Positions 36,516 to 45,607 of a stretch of 64,000 nt of DNA are shown here, piece by piece. Below the pieces are notes generated by a model. That model searched no databases. It saw nothing but the letters and a program-made list of their open reading frames with translations, and was not told where the DNA came from. The translations under genes and the position numbers were made by a program. The DNA comes from Phycisphaerae bacterium (GTDB lineage Bacteria; Planctomycetota; Phycisphaerae; Phycisphaerales; UBA1924). The stretch is taken from contig JAUILU010000002.1 in assembly GCA_030432905.1 (NCBI GenBank), forward strand, positions 62,001-126,000. Reading direction: 5' to 3'. The stretch's first letter is position 1; every line of letters begins with the position of its first letter.

Positions 36516-36909
36516 TCGGTCGTACAACACGACCTGCCGGCCACGAACAAGAGTCGCGAGTCCGGAACACACAGCCCAGCACCAAACGCGTCTTCGGACG
36601 CGTTTTTTATTGGCCGCTTGCGCGTTAGTTTCGTTTGGGGTTTGGCCGATTCCTTGCCTCGGCGCTTTGCGCCCACCGCCCAACCCTGTACATTGCATAC
36701 ACCGGCCGATCCGCCGATTTCTGGCCCAGATCGGCGGGAACCGGGGGCCCGACCAGGCCGAAAGGTACAGTGCAGCAGGGGGGCTGCTGTAGTGTGTTAA
36801 AGATGCATCGCCCACGCGGCGATCGTGATGTAGACGCCCACTTATAAGGAGTGGGCCGCGGCAACACCGCCTCGTTATCGGGCCAATCGCCCACGCCAAG
36901 GAGTCATTC
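36516..36909. other. Intergenic region with terminator and structured leader
   Basis: 394 bp. It holds the terminator at 36584-36609 and then three hairpins ahead of the GTG at 36910: CCGCCGAT/ATCGGCGG (36711-36737), CAGCAG/CTGCTG (36773-36789) and GCCCACT/AGTGGGC (36836-36856, which includes an AAGGAG). The true ribosome site AAGGAG is at 36898-36903. No clear -35/-10 pair was found. Confidence 0.55.
36584..36609 (+). terminator. Intrinsic terminator after the reprolysin-like gene
   Basis: A perfect 9-bp stem (36584-36592 with 36597-36605) capped by the stable tetraloop TTCG and followed by TTTAT. It lies 68 nt after the stop at 36515. Confidence 0.9.
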
Positions 36910-39426
36910 GTGCAGACGCTGAACAAGATCGGATCGCTGGCTTTTTCGCTGGCACTCTGCGGCCAGGCCGCCTCCCAACAGAACCAACACTGGGCAACAC
37001 AAGACAACAGCTTCGCGGTCACAGAGACCTCGATCGACGGCGCGTGGGCCGCCATCAACTCGATCCCCGCCGAAAGAGCCGCACAGGAAGAATGGGTCCG
37101 CCCCGACGTCTTCAACGCAGCCGTGCTCGACACGAACATCATGCGCCAGCGTCTCGCGGCCGCCCCGATGGAGGGCACGCCCGAGGCCGACCTCAACGCG
37201 GTCATGATCGACATCCCGATGCCCGAGGGTGGGTTCGAGGCGTTCCTCGTCTACGAGTCGCCCGTCATGGAAGCGCCGCTCGCCGCCAAGTACCCCAACA
37301 TCAAGACCTACGCCGGCAAGAGTGTCGAAGACCCGACCGCGCGCATCCGCATGACCCTGACGCCCAGCGGCTTTGATGCGCAGGTCCGCCGCGAAGGACC
37401 GGACGCCTACGTCGATCGATACAGCAAGAACGACACCACTCTCTACGCCGCGTACATCAAGAGCGACCTCGACCGCTCCGACATGGACTGGTCCTGCGGC
37501 TTCAACGAAGCCGAGCACGGCAAGGCAGTCGCCATCAACGAAGACAACCCGTACGACCGCTACTTCTCACGCATGCCCGCGGTCACCCGCAAGGAATACC
37601 GCCTCGCCATCCTCTGCACCGGCGAGTACACCCAGTTCCACGGCGGCACCGTCGCCTCGGGACTCGCGGCTGTTGTCACGCTGACCAACCGCATGTCTGG
37701 CATCTACGAAGACGATGTCGCAGTCAAATTCAATCTCGTCGCAGACCAAGACGAACTCATCTACACCAACGGCGCCACCGACGGCCTGAGCAACAACACG
37801 AATATCCTCAACCAGTCAACCGGACGCATCAATCAGGTCATCGGCTCGGGCAACTACGACGTCGGCCACGCCGTGACCACGTCTTCCGGCGGCGTCGCGT
37901 TCCTCGGCGTCATCTGCACAAGCAACAAGGGCGGCGGCATGACCGGCCTGCCCTCGCCGATCGGTGATCCCTTCTACGTCGACTACGTCTCGCACGAAGT
38001 CGGCCACCAGTTCGCCGCGACCCACACCTTCAACGGTGACTCCGGCTCCTGCTCGGGCGGCAACCGCACAAGCTCAACCGCGTACGAACCAGGCTCGGCA
38101 ACCACGATCATGGGCTACGCCGGCATCTGCGGCAACGACAACGTCCAGAACAACTCTGACCCCTACTTCCACTACGCCAGCATCAACCAGATCCGAAGCC
38201 ACATCAACAGCGGCTCGGGCAACAACTGCGACACGCCGTTCGCAAGCGGCAACAACGACCCCGTCGTCGACGCCGGCGGCAACGTCCTGATCCCGATGGG
38301 AACGCCGTTCTTCCTCACCGCCACGGGCAGCGACGCCGACGGCGACACCGTCTTCTACTGCTGGGAGGAGTACAACCGCGGGCCGCAACGCGACGTCAAC
38401 GCGTCCGACAACGGCTCGAGCCCGATCTTTAGAAGCTTCGAGCCCACAACCTCGCCGACCCGCTACTTCCCCGACCTCATCGATCTCAACAACGGCAACA
38501 TCAGCCGCGGCGAGAAGCTCCCGACCGTCGCCAGAACCATGCTCTTCCGCTGCACCGCTCGCGACTACAACCCCGCCGGCGGCGGCACTGCCACCGACAC
38601 CACGAACGTGACGGTCAACGCGAACTCTGGGCCGTTCGACGTCACAAGCCAGAGCTCGGCCACAACCATCACCGACGGCATGATCACCGTCAACTGGGAC
38701 GTCGCAAACACCGACACCCAGCTCGGCGCGTTCAACGTTGACATCCTCTTCTCAGAAAACGGCGGCGCTTCGTTCGACTTCGTCCTCGCATCCGCAACCA
38801 GCAACGACGGCTCCGAAACCGTCGCCCTGCCCAACATCATCACCAACAACGGCCGGGTCATGGTCCGCGCCACGGGCCTGAGCTTCTTCGACATCAACAG
38901 CGCCCCCATCACCGTCGACGTCCCGCCGGAACCCGTCGTGATCACCTACCCCAACGGCGTCCCGACCGAGCTCGACGAGGCTGCTGACACGGACATCCTG
39001 ATCAACATCGACCCGGGCACCTTCACGCTCGACACCGACGAGCTGTTCATGCTCTACAGCGTCAACTTCAACGTCCCGTTCAACCGCGTTGACCTCGCCC
39101 CGCAGGGCGGCGACAACTACATCGCCACGCTCCCCGCCGGCGCGTGCGACGACGAGTTCTTCTTCAACATCCACGTCAACACGACGACCGGACCCGAGAT
39201 CCTCGACCCGTCCGACGCGCTCAACCCGTACAGCGCCACCGTCGTCTGCGACAGCGAGTGCCTGGCCGACGTCAACGGCGACGGCATGGTCACACCGACC
39301 GACTTCACCGCATGGGTCGGAGCGTTCAACTCGAACGCGCCCGAGTGCGACCAGAACGGCGACGGCATGTGCACACCGACCGACTTCACAGCATGGGTCG
39401 GAAACTACAACGCCGGCTGCATGTAA
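36910..39426 (+). CDS. Large secreted reprolysin-type metalloprotease with dockerin tail
   Basis: 838 aa from GTG 36910, with AAGGAG six bases upstream. The signal peptide ends QAASQ near 23. A ~215-residue propeptide precedes the catalytic domain, whose zinc site is HEVGHQFAATH at 362-372, with ATTIMGYAGICG as the probable Met-turn. Two beta domains follow, then a PPEPVVITYP domain and the tail ending GCM. From PPEP onward the DNA is nearly identical to the end of 351-2219 although the protease domains belong to different metzincin subgroups, which indicates a recent 3' module exchange. Substrate unknown. Confidence 0.9.
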   Translation: MQTLNKIGSLAFSLALCGQAASQQNQHWATQDNSFAVTETSIDGAWAAINSIPAERAAQEEWVRPDVFNAAVLDTNIMRQRLAAAPMEGTPEADLNAVMIDIPMPEGGFEAFLVYESPVMEAPLAAKYPNIKTYAGKSVEDPTARIRMTLTPSGFDAQVRREGPDAYVDRYSKNDTTLYAAYIKSDLDRSDMDWSCGFNEAEHGKAVAINEDNPYDRYFSRMPAVTRKEYRLAILCTGEYTQFHGGTVASGLAAVVTLTNRMSGIYEDDVAVKFNLVADQDELIYTNGATDGLSNNTNILNQSTGRINQVIGSGNYDVGHAVTTSSGGVAFLGVICTSNKGGGMTGLPSPIGDPFYVDYVSHEVGHQFAATHTFNGDSGSCSGGNRTSSTAYEPGSATTIMGYAGICGNDNVQNNSDPYFHYASINQIRSHINSGSGNNCDTPFASGNNDPVVDAGGNVLIPMGTPFFLTATGSDADGDTVFYCWEEYNRGPQRDVNASDNGSSPIFRSFEPTTSPTRYFPDLIDLNNGNISRGEKLPTVARTMLFRCTARDYNPAGGGTATDTTNVTVNANSGPFDVTSQSSATTITDGMITVNWDVANTDTQLGAFNVDILFSENGGASFDFVLASATSNDGSETVALPNIITNNGRVMVRATGLSFFDINSAPITVDVPPEPVVITYPNGVPTELDEAADTDILINIDPGTFTLDTDELFMLYSVNFNVPFNRVDLAPQGGDNYIATLPAGACDDEFFFNIHVNTTTGPEILDPSDALNPYSATVVCDSECLADVNGDGMVTPTDFTAWVGAFNSNAPECDQNGDGMCTPTDFTAWVGNYNAGCM
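38922..39426 (+). repeat. Near-identical 505-bp inverted repeat, copy B
   Basis: Plus-strand partner of the repeat at 351-855, covering the PPEP beta domain and dockerin tail of the protease at 36910-39426. Same length, no gap, three amino-acid differences. Homology begins abruptly at Pro-Pro-Glu-Pro, the domain boundary. Confidence 0.9.
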
Positions 39427-39447
39427 GGAAAACTGTCACTTTCACAC

Positions 39448-39467
39448 GGGGCCCAACTCTGGGCCCC
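39448..39467 (+). terminator. Weak hairpin between two metalloprotease genes
   Basis: GGGGCCC and GGGCCCC pair around a 6-nt loop, 21 nt after the stop at 39426. No proper T run follows, so it may be a weak terminator or an mRNA-stabilising hairpin rather than a full stop. Confidence 0.4.
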
Positions 39468-39497
39468 GCGGTTCAATAAACGAAGAGGAGTGAATCG

Positions 39498-41864
39498 ATG
39501 AACACGTCAACCACGAAGGCCGCCCTCGCGGTCGCCGCCGGCCTTGCCATTTCGTGCACCGCCGCGGCGCAGCAAGTCGCGACACCGACCGCACAGGGCA
39601 CAGGCCCCGAGGGCTCGATCAACGGCCCGCAGGCCGTGCGCCAGCTCGGCGACCGCATCAACAAGATCGCCGCGGACTACAACATGACCGCCGCGGGACT
39701 CGCGGAGCTCATCGCGACGGACACCTCGACCTACGTCACGCCAAACGGCAGCCTCTTCAACGTCTGCCCGCTCGCCCCGGATGAAAACGACGGGCCCGCA
39801 CTGGCAAACCTCGGCGGCGACATCCCGCTCGACGACTTCCTCAGCCTCCAGTCCAACCCGGGCTCCAGCAAAACGCTCTACCTCGATTTCGACGGCCATC
39901 ACTCCGTCAACGATGGCTGGGGACACAACATCGTCTTCCCCGCGTGGAACCGATCGGGCGATTCCAACTCATTCACCGATTCCGAGAAGCAAGAGATCAT
40001 CAGCACCTGGCTCGAGGTCGCCGAGGACTTCGTCCAGTTCGACATCAACGTCACAACCATGGACCCGGGCACCGCGGCTCTCATCAACTCGGGCGGCGCC
40101 GATGACGAGTACGGCATCCGCGTCGTCATGACACAGGCAACCGACGGCTTCGGCGACGGCATCGGCGGCGTCGCGTTCCTCAATACATTCGACGCCAACT
40201 CCGACATCCCGTGCTTTGGCTTTAACAAGGGCCTCAACGCCGGCCCGCAGACCGCTAGCCACGAAGCCGGCCACACCTTCGGCCTCCAGCACGACGGCCT
40301 CAACGGCTCAACCTACCACCCCGGCTCCTCGGGCGGTGCCCCAACGTGGGGGCCCATCATGGGCGCACCCTTCGGCAGGCAACTCGTCCAGTTCAGCAAC
40401 GGCGACTACCCCGGCTCAACTTCAACACAGAACGACTTCGGAATCATCACCAACAGCTCCAACGACATCAACTACTTCCCGGATGACCACTCCGACGGCC
40501 TCTCGGGCGGCACGCCGCTCGAGCCGGGCATCCAGCAGTCGGGCGTCATCTCGACTGCCTCCGACACGGACGCGTTCAGCTTTACCGCATTCGGCGGTGA
40601 CGTCACCATCAGCGTCAACGCACCCGACGTCGGCGAGAACATCGACCTCATGTTCTCGCTCTACCAGGACACACCCTTCTCGCTCGTCGAGGTGTACAGC
40701 CCAATCAGCACATACAACGCAAGCAAGACCTACCCCGCACTCCCGGCGGGCAACTACACCGTTGTCGTTGACGGCACCTACGAGAACAAGCCCAGCGGCC
40801 CGGTCTCCGACTACGGCTCAACCGGCTCCTACACCATCGACATGGACCAGTCTGTCCTCCTGCTCAACATCTCGCTGCTGACAACGCCGCCGACACTCAT
40901 CGAGCCAGACACCACCACGCCGATCTCGGTCCTTATCACCGAGAACGACGACACGCTCGTCGGCACACCGACGCTCAGCTACCAAAGAGCTGGCGACGCT
41001 TCGCCGACCACCGTCAACCTCGGCGGCGGCGCGGGCGGCGTCTACTCCGGCTCACTCCCCGGCTTTGACTGCGGCGACGACCCGACCTTCTGGGTCTCGG
41101 CGGAAGGCGCCATTTCGGGTGTCATCAGCAACCCGTCGTCCGGCGGCTACTCCGCGCTCATCGGCTCGGGTGTCTCGTTCATCGACAACGCCGAGACCGA
41201 TATCGGCTGGACAGTTACCGGCAGCGCGACCGAAGGCCAGTGGATGCGCGGCACGCCGCAGGGCAACGACCGCAGCGACCCCGCAACCGACGGCGACGGC
41301 TCGGGCCAGGCCTGGCTCACCGGCATCGAAGCAAACGATGACAACTCCGACGTCGACGGCGGCGACACCGTCATGACTTCGCCGGCCTTCGACTTCTCCG
41401 GCGGCGGCACCGTCAGCTACTCCTACTGGATGAACGACGAAACCAACACCATCGGCGCTGAAGACTACTTCCGCGTCGAGGTCTCCACCAACAACGGCGG
41501 AAGCTGGACCGTCGCTCGCACCTACTCACCCGCAACAACATGGCGCACCGACAGCATCGACATCGGCGCAGAGTTCGGCAACACCAGCGAACTCCGCATC
41601 CGCTTCGCCGCGGCCGACAACGACCCGGGCGACGTCCTCGAGTGCGGTGTTGACGGCATCGACTTCCAGAGCTTCGAGTGCACCCAGGACAACGACTGCC
41701 TCGCGGACGTCAACGGCGACGGAATGGTCACGCCAACCGACTTCACCGCATGGGTCGGCGCGTTCAACTCTGGCGCACCCGAGTGCGATCAGAACGGTGA
41801 CGGCATGTGCACGCCAACCGACTTCACCGCATGGGTTGGCAACTACAACGCCGGCTGCAACTGA
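39498..41864 (+). CDS. Large secreted zinc metalloprotease with jelly-roll-like module and dockerin tail
   Basis: 788 aa, with GAAGAGGAG before ATG 39498. The signal peptide ends TAAAQ near 25. The N-terminal half is paralogous to 351-2219 and 2560-4419, with HEAGHTFGLQH at 255-265. After a PPC-like domain, ~330 residues (starting SLLTTPPTLIEPD) are shared with the next gene and include a MAM/jelly-roll-like segment (YSYWMNDETNT, VSTNNGGSW, AADNDPGDVLE). The tail ends GCN. Protease and C-terminal module therefore have separate histories. Confidence 0.9.
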   Translation: MNTSTTKAALAVAAGLAISCTAAAQQVATPTAQGTGPEGSINGPQAVRQLGDRINKIAADYNMTAAGLAELIATDTSTYVTPNGSLFNVCPLAPDENDGPALANLGGDIPLDDFLSLQSNPGSSKTLYLDFDGHHSVNDGWGHNIVFPAWNRSGDSNSFTDSEKQEIISTWLEVAEDFVQFDINVTTMDPGTAALINSGGADDEYGIRVVMTQATDGFGDGIGGVAFLNTFDANSDIPCFGFNKGLNAGPQTASHEAGHTFGLQHDGLNGSTYHPGSSGGAPTWGPIMGAPFGRQLVQFSNGDYPGSTSTQNDFGIITNSSNDINYFPDDHSDGLSGGTPLEPGIQQSGVISTASDTDAFSFTAFGGDVTISVNAPDVGENIDLMFSLYQDTPFSLVEVYSPISTYNASKTYPALPAGNYTVVVDGTYENKPSGPVSDYGSTGSYTIDMDQSVLLLNISLLTTPPTLIEPDTTTPISVLITENDDTLVGTPTLSYQRAGDASPTTVNLGGGAGGVYSGSLPGFDCGDDPTFWVSAEGAISGVISNPSSGGYSALIGSGVSFIDNAETDIGWTVTGSATEGQWMRGTPQGNDRSDPATDGDGSGQAWLTGIEANDDNSDVDGGDTVMTSPAFDFSGGGTVSYSYWMNDETNTIGAEDYFRVEVSTNNGGSWTVARTYSPATTWRTDSIDIGAEFGNTSELRIRFAAADNDPGDVLECGVDGIDFQSFECTQDNDCLADVNGDGMVTPTDFTAWVGAFNSGAPECDQNGDGMCTPTDFTAWVGNYNAGCN
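40860..41864 (+). repeat. ~1-kb direct repeat, copy 1 (protease C-terminal module)
   Basis: Encodes the jelly-roll-like module and dockerin tail of 39498-41864. It matches 43545-44540 in the same orientation, most strongly from DNAETDIGWTVTGSATEG onward, where I estimate close to nine in ten bases agree by eye. Boundaries are approximate. Confidence 0.75.
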
Positions 41865-41886
41865 TCCCGATAAACCAGTCTCAACG

Positions 41887-41917
41887 CGGGGCCCCCACGC
41901 GGGGGCCTCGTTCTTTA
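41887..41917 (+). terminator. Intrinsic terminator between the two jelly-roll metalloproteases
   Basis: A 10-bp stem with one G-T wobble (41887-41896 with 41901-41910) and an ACGC loop is followed by TTCTTT. It lies 22 nt after the stop at 41864. Confidence 0.7.
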
Positions 41918-41939
41918 CCTGAAGAGGAGTGAGTATCTC

Positions 41940-44540
41940 ATGAGTATCAAAGCAACAAAGCTGGCGATGATTGTCGCCGCGGGCCTCGCAACAAGCGTCG
42001 CCCACGCAGAACCGGTCGAGAAGCCCGAGTGCGCCGACCAGGCATCCTGCACAGAAGCACACAACCACATCATGCGCATGATCGAGGCCCAGACGTTCTT
42101 CGCGCTTCCCGAATCCCACCGCGAGCGCATCCTTAATCGCTGCGAGCTCGAGGGCATCGAGCTCTCGTTCATGACCGGCGGCGAAGCCGAGGAAGAGCAC
42201 CCGAACATCATCGAGCGCAGCAAGCCGCTCACCGATGACGAGTACAAGACCGCGTTCGAAGCCGTCGAGCACGTCGTTGCCGAAGAGGACTTCAAGACCT
42301 TCAAGCCCATCCACCAGCGCATGCTCGGCCAGCTCGCCGTTCTCGTTGAAGAGAACGCGCACCAAGGCACGCCCGTCATGCCTTGCTTCACACCGGGCAC
42401 CAACGAAGCGCTTATCCAGGCTTTCGAGCAGGTCATCTTCGCGGGCGTCGATCAGAACGCCGGCCGATTCCAGCAGACCACACGCTGGGGCGGCACAGCA
42501 CTCAACCCGGGCGGCGCAGCCCAGGGCGACCCGACCATCCTCACCTACTCCTTCCCGGACGACGGCACCACCATCCCCGACGGCGTCGGCGAAGGCTCAG
42601 GACCCAACGGGCTCAACGCCTTCATGGACGGCATCTACGGCAACCGCGCCACATGGCGCGCCCTGTACGACCAGGTCTTCGACCGCTGGGCCGAACTCTC
42701 GGGCAACGTCTACATCCTCGAAACCAACGACGACAACTCGACGCTCTTCAACAACCCCGGCGTCGCGGGCGTTCGCGGCGACCTCCGCATGGGCGGCAAG
42801 CCCATCGACGGCAACTCGGGCATCCTCGCCTACAACTTCTTCCCACAGAACGGCGATATGGTCGTCGACTCACCCGACTCCTTCTACAACAGCACCGGTG
42901 CACAGTCGCTCCGACTCCGCAACGTGCTCGCACACGAGCACGGCCACGGCATGGGCCAGCTCCACGTCTGCCCAACAAGCCAGACCAAGCTCATGGAGCC
43001 ATTCATCTCCACCGCCTACGACGGCCCGCAGTTTGATGACACGCTCAACGCTCAACGCCACTACGGCGACCCGATGGAGCCCAACGACAACACCGGCGAA
43101 GCCAACGACCTCGGAAGCTTCAACATCGGCCAGTCGATCCAGCTCGGTTCCACCGGCGCCAACAACTCGGGTCTGACCGACGTCCTCTCGATCGACGACA
43201 ACTCGGACAGCGACTACTTCCTGCTCAACCTCAACCAGGGCAGCGCAATCACCGCAACCGTCACGCCGCGCGGCTTCACCTACCTCGAAGGCACGCAGAC
43301 CTCGCAGTGCAACACGGGCAGCAACTACAACGCGCTCAGCCAGAAGGACCTCGGCATCCAGGTCCTCGACTCCGCGGGCAACGTCATCCAGTCCGTCAAC
43401 GACAACGGTGCGGGCCAGCCCGAGACCGTCATCGCCAACGCCGCGGCCGGCGCCGCTTACGTCCGCGTCTTCGGCGGCAGCGAGAACACGATCCAGTCCT
43501 ACACGCTCAACATCAGCGTGGGCCAAGGTGTCGAGTTCCCGCTCACCATCGAGTTCCTCACAGCGCCCCCGAGCCTGATCGCGCCCGACACCAGCACGCC
43601 AGTCTCGGCTCTGGTCACGCTCAACGATGACACGCTCATCGGGACGCCGACCATCACCTACCAGCGCTCAGGTGACGCATCGCCCACCACCGTCAACCTC
43701 ACCGGCGGCGGCGGCGTCTACTCAACCAACCTTCCCGGCTTCGACTGCGGTGACGACCCAACCTACTTCATCTCCGCAGAAGGCACCCTCGCGGGTGTTG
43801 TCTCCGACCCGCCCTCGGGCACCGGTCAGTCCGTCATCGGCACCGGCACCTCGGTTATCGACAACGCCGAGACCGACATCGGCTGGACCGTCACCGGCAG
43901 CGCCACCGAGGGCGACTGGATGCGCGGCTTCCCGCAGGGCAACGGTCGCAGCGACCCCGCCACCGACGCCGACGGCTCGGGCCAGGCGTGGCTCACCGGC
44001 ATCGAAGCCAACGACGACAACTCCGACGTCGACGGCGGCGACACCGTGATGACCTCGCCAGCGTTCGACTTCTCAACCGGCGGCGTCATCTCCTACTCCT
44101 ACTGGATGAACGACGAGACCAACACCATCGGCGGCGAAGACTACTTCCGCGTCGAGATCTCCACCAACAACGGCGGAAGCTGGACCGTCGCTCGCACCTA
44201 CTCGCCGGCAACCGTCTGGCGCTCAGACTCGATCGACGTCGGCGCTGAGTTCGGCAACTCCGACGCTGTCCGTGTCCGCTTCGCGGCCGCTGACAACGAC
44301 CCGGGCGATGTCCTCGAGTGCGGCGTTGACGCCATCAGCTTCGAGAGCTTCGACTGCACCCAGGACAACGAGTGCCTCGCAGACGTCAACGGCGACGGAG
44401 CGGTCACGCCGACCGACTTCACCGCATGGGTCGGTGCCTTCAACAGCAACGCCCCAGAGTGTGACCAGAACGGCGACGGCATGTGCACGCCGACCGACTT
44501 CACCGCGTGGGTTGGCAACTACAACGCCGGCTGCGACTAA
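41940..44540 (+). CDS. Large secreted matrixin-like metalloprotease with dockerin tail
   Basis: 866 aa with GAAGAGGAG before ATG 41940. The signal peptide ends AHAE near 24. A helical, acidic propeptide-like region (~25-145) precedes a matrixin-type catalytic domain with HEHGHGMGQLH at 332-342, and a PPC-like domain follows around 395-510. From ~535 it shares the jelly-roll-like module with the preceding gene, then the tail ending GCD. Its protease domain is of a different subgroup from its neighbour, so the shared 3' part was duplicated independently of the protease. A very strong terminator follows. Confidence 0.9.
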   Translation: MSIKATKLAMIVAAGLATSVAHAEPVEKPECADQASCTEAHNHIMRMIEAQTFFALPESHRERILNRCELEGIELSFMTGGEAEEEHPNIIERSKPLTDDEYKTAFEAVEHVVAEEDFKTFKPIHQRMLGQLAVLVEENAHQGTPVMPCFTPGTNEALIQAFEQVIFAGVDQNAGRFQQTTRWGGTALNPGGAAQGDPTILTYSFPDDGTTIPDGVGEGSGPNGLNAFMDGIYGNRATWRALYDQVFDRWAELSGNVYILETNDDNSTLFNNPGVAGVRGDLRMGGKPIDGNSGILAYNFFPQNGDMVVDSPDSFYNSTGAQSLRLRNVLAHEHGHGMGQLHVCPTSQTKLMEPFISTAYDGPQFDDTLNAQRHYGDPMEPNDNTGEANDLGSFNIGQSIQLGSTGANNSGLTDVLSIDDNSDSDYFLLNLNQGSAITATVTPRGFTYLEGTQTSQCNTGSNYNALSQKDLGIQVLDSAGNVIQSVNDNGAGQPETVIANAAAGAAYVRVFGGSENTIQSYTLNISVGQGVEFPLTIEFLTAPPSLIAPDTSTPVSALVTLNDDTLIGTPTITYQRSGDASPTTVNLTGGGGVYSTNLPGFDCGDDPTYFISAEGTLAGVVSDPPSGTGQSVIGTGTSVIDNAETDIGWTVTGSATEGDWMRGFPQGNGRSDPATDADGSGQAWLTGIEANDDNSDVDGGDTVMTSPAFDFSTGGVISYSYWMNDETNTIGGEDYFRVEISTNNGGSWTVARTYSPATVWRSDSIDVGAEFGNSDAVRVRFAAADNDPGDVLECGVDAISFESFDCTQDNECLADVNGDGAVTPTDFTAWVGAFNSNAPECDQNGDGMCTPTDFTAWVGNYNAGCD
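43545..44540 (+). repeat. ~1-kb direct repeat, copy 2 (protease C-terminal module)
   Basis: Second copy of the module at 40860-41864, here on a matrixin-like protease. The two copies start about 2.7 kb apart in direct orientation, so unequal recombination between them could delete or fuse the genes. Confidence 0.75.
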
Positions 44541-44574
44541 TCAAAGCCCGCTGAGTAAGCCCTGATCTAAAAAC

Positions 44575-44614
44575 AGCCGCGGCGATCAACAAGATCGCCG
44601 CGGCTTTCTTTTTT
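44575..44614 (+). terminator. Very strong intrinsic terminator closing the metalloprotease block
   Basis: A 13-bp perfect stem (AGCCGCGGCGATC with GATCGCCGCGGCT) closes a short AACAA loop and is followed by TTCTTTTTT. It lies between convergent genes ending at 44540 (+) and 44652 (-). Confidence 0.92.
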
Positions 44615-44651
44615 ACTCTGTGTAGCCCGCTTCGACGCGCGGGCATCTTGC

Positions 44652-45236
44652 TTACACGTAGTAGAAGTTGTCCTCGACCGGGCAGGTCGCGATGTTCACC
44701 GCGAACAGGTCGCCCTTGCCGGACTTGTCGCCCGTCGCCACGATCTTCTCGATCGCGTCGATGTGGCTGTTGATGTCGGCGAGCTGCTTTTTGGTCAGAC
44801 GCGAGCGGGCGCCGACCATGACCGTGTCGCGGTTCTTGCCCTTCGTGTTGGCCTCACCTGACGCCAGGTGCTCCGACATCTCGCGGTTTGCTCGGCGAAG
44901 CACCGCGGCTGCGTAGCGCGAACCCGCGCGAACACTCTGCTTGTTCTTCGCGTCGTACGCGATATCCGAATCGCTCACGCCAGCCTTGTAGATCACGGCG
45001 TGACGCTTGCCCGAACGCTTCGAGCCCGCCGCCTCGATCACGCCCGTCCGCGACATCATCTCGATGTGCGCGTAAAGCGAAGTCTGCGAACGGCCCATGC
45101 CCTTGGCGATCTCCGAAACAGTGTGAGGCCCCTGTCCCTTCAGGTACGCCCAGATCTCGCGACGGACCGGCGAGGCCACAACGCGATGGATGTCGGCCTT
45201 ACCAGCCGAACTCTTTTTCTTTACCTTCTTTGCCAT
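44652..45236 (-). CDS. ArsR-like winged-helix transcriptional regulator
   Basis: 194 aa. A Lys-rich N-terminus leads into a winged helix at ~18-80: VVASPVRREIWAYLKGQGP (helix 1), TVSEIAKGMGRSQTSLYAHI (recognition helices), and GVIEAAGSKR (wing). The rest is helical with a basic middle (KQSVRAGSRYAAAVLRRAN) and no metal-binding Cys cluster, so a metal sensor is unlikely. ATG 45236 has AGAGGG upstream. A 17-nt-spaced promoter at 45293-45321 drives it, and a long dyad at 45342-45383 lies behind that promoter. The divergent neighbour is the spondin-dockerin gene; regulation of it is inferred from position. Confidence 0.8.
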   Translation of the reverse strand: MAKKVKKKSSAGKADIHRVVASPVRREIWAYLKGQGPHTVSEIAKGMGRSQTSLYAHIEMMSRTGVIEAAGSKRSGKRHAVIYKAGVSDSDIAYDAKNKQSVRAGSRYAAAVLRRANREMSEHLASGEANTKGKNRDTVMVGARSRLTKKQLADINSHIDAIEKIVATGDKSGKGDLFAVNIATCPVEDNFYYV

Positions 45237-45292
45237 ATTTTAAACCCTCTTCTGTTTACACAACACGGACAGTTCACCCGTCGTGCACAGAT

Positions 45293-45321
45293 AGAATAGC
45301 ACTTAAGTTAGAACTATTCAA
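45293..45321 (-). promoter_or_regulatory. Candidate promoter of the ArsR-like gene
   Basis: On the minus strand TTGAAT (45321-45316) and TATTCT (45298-45293) are separated by exactly 17 nt, 57 nt upstream of the ATG. The GAATAG/CTATTC dyad overlaps both hexamers, which fits autorepression. Confidence 0.5.
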
Positions 45322-45341
45322 AGCCCAAGGGCGCCTCAACT

Positions 45342-45383
45342 ATTTATACAAAATGCGTTACATAATACATATTTTGAATAAAT
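45342..45383. promoter_or_regulatory. Long inverted repeat, operator candidate
   Basis: 13-nt arms ATTTATACAAAAT and ATTTTGAATAAAT are complementary at 12 of 13 positions with a 16-nt spacer. No T run follows, and the arms are AT-rich, so a protein site is more likely than a terminator. It lies between the two divergent genes. Confidence 0.5.
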
Positions 45384-45607
45384 CAAAACGACCCGCTCGC
45401 TCGTCTCCTGTTTGGATACCCGATCAGGTGTAACCCTTAAGCAATCATTAACCTCAATGTCCACATTGGATCTCTGATCGATCTTGGTGACAACTCACCG
45501 GAAACTATCGGGAAAAACCTTGAGTAAGCGGGAATAGCACCCACTCTTACAAGGCTTGTGTTCCTGACAAAGATCAACCGTCCCAATTCAAACCGCTGGA
45601 TATTCAT

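Larger units (their letters stand above)
45237..45607. other. AT-rich divergent intergenic region
   Basis: 371 bp between the ArsR-like gene (minus) and the spondin gene (plus). It is distinctly AT-rich for this window, contains the minus promoter at 45293-45321, a GAATAG/CTATTC dyad at 45294-45319 overlapping that promoter, and the 13-bp-arm dyad at 45342-45383. No clear plus-strand promoter was found. Confidence 0.6.
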
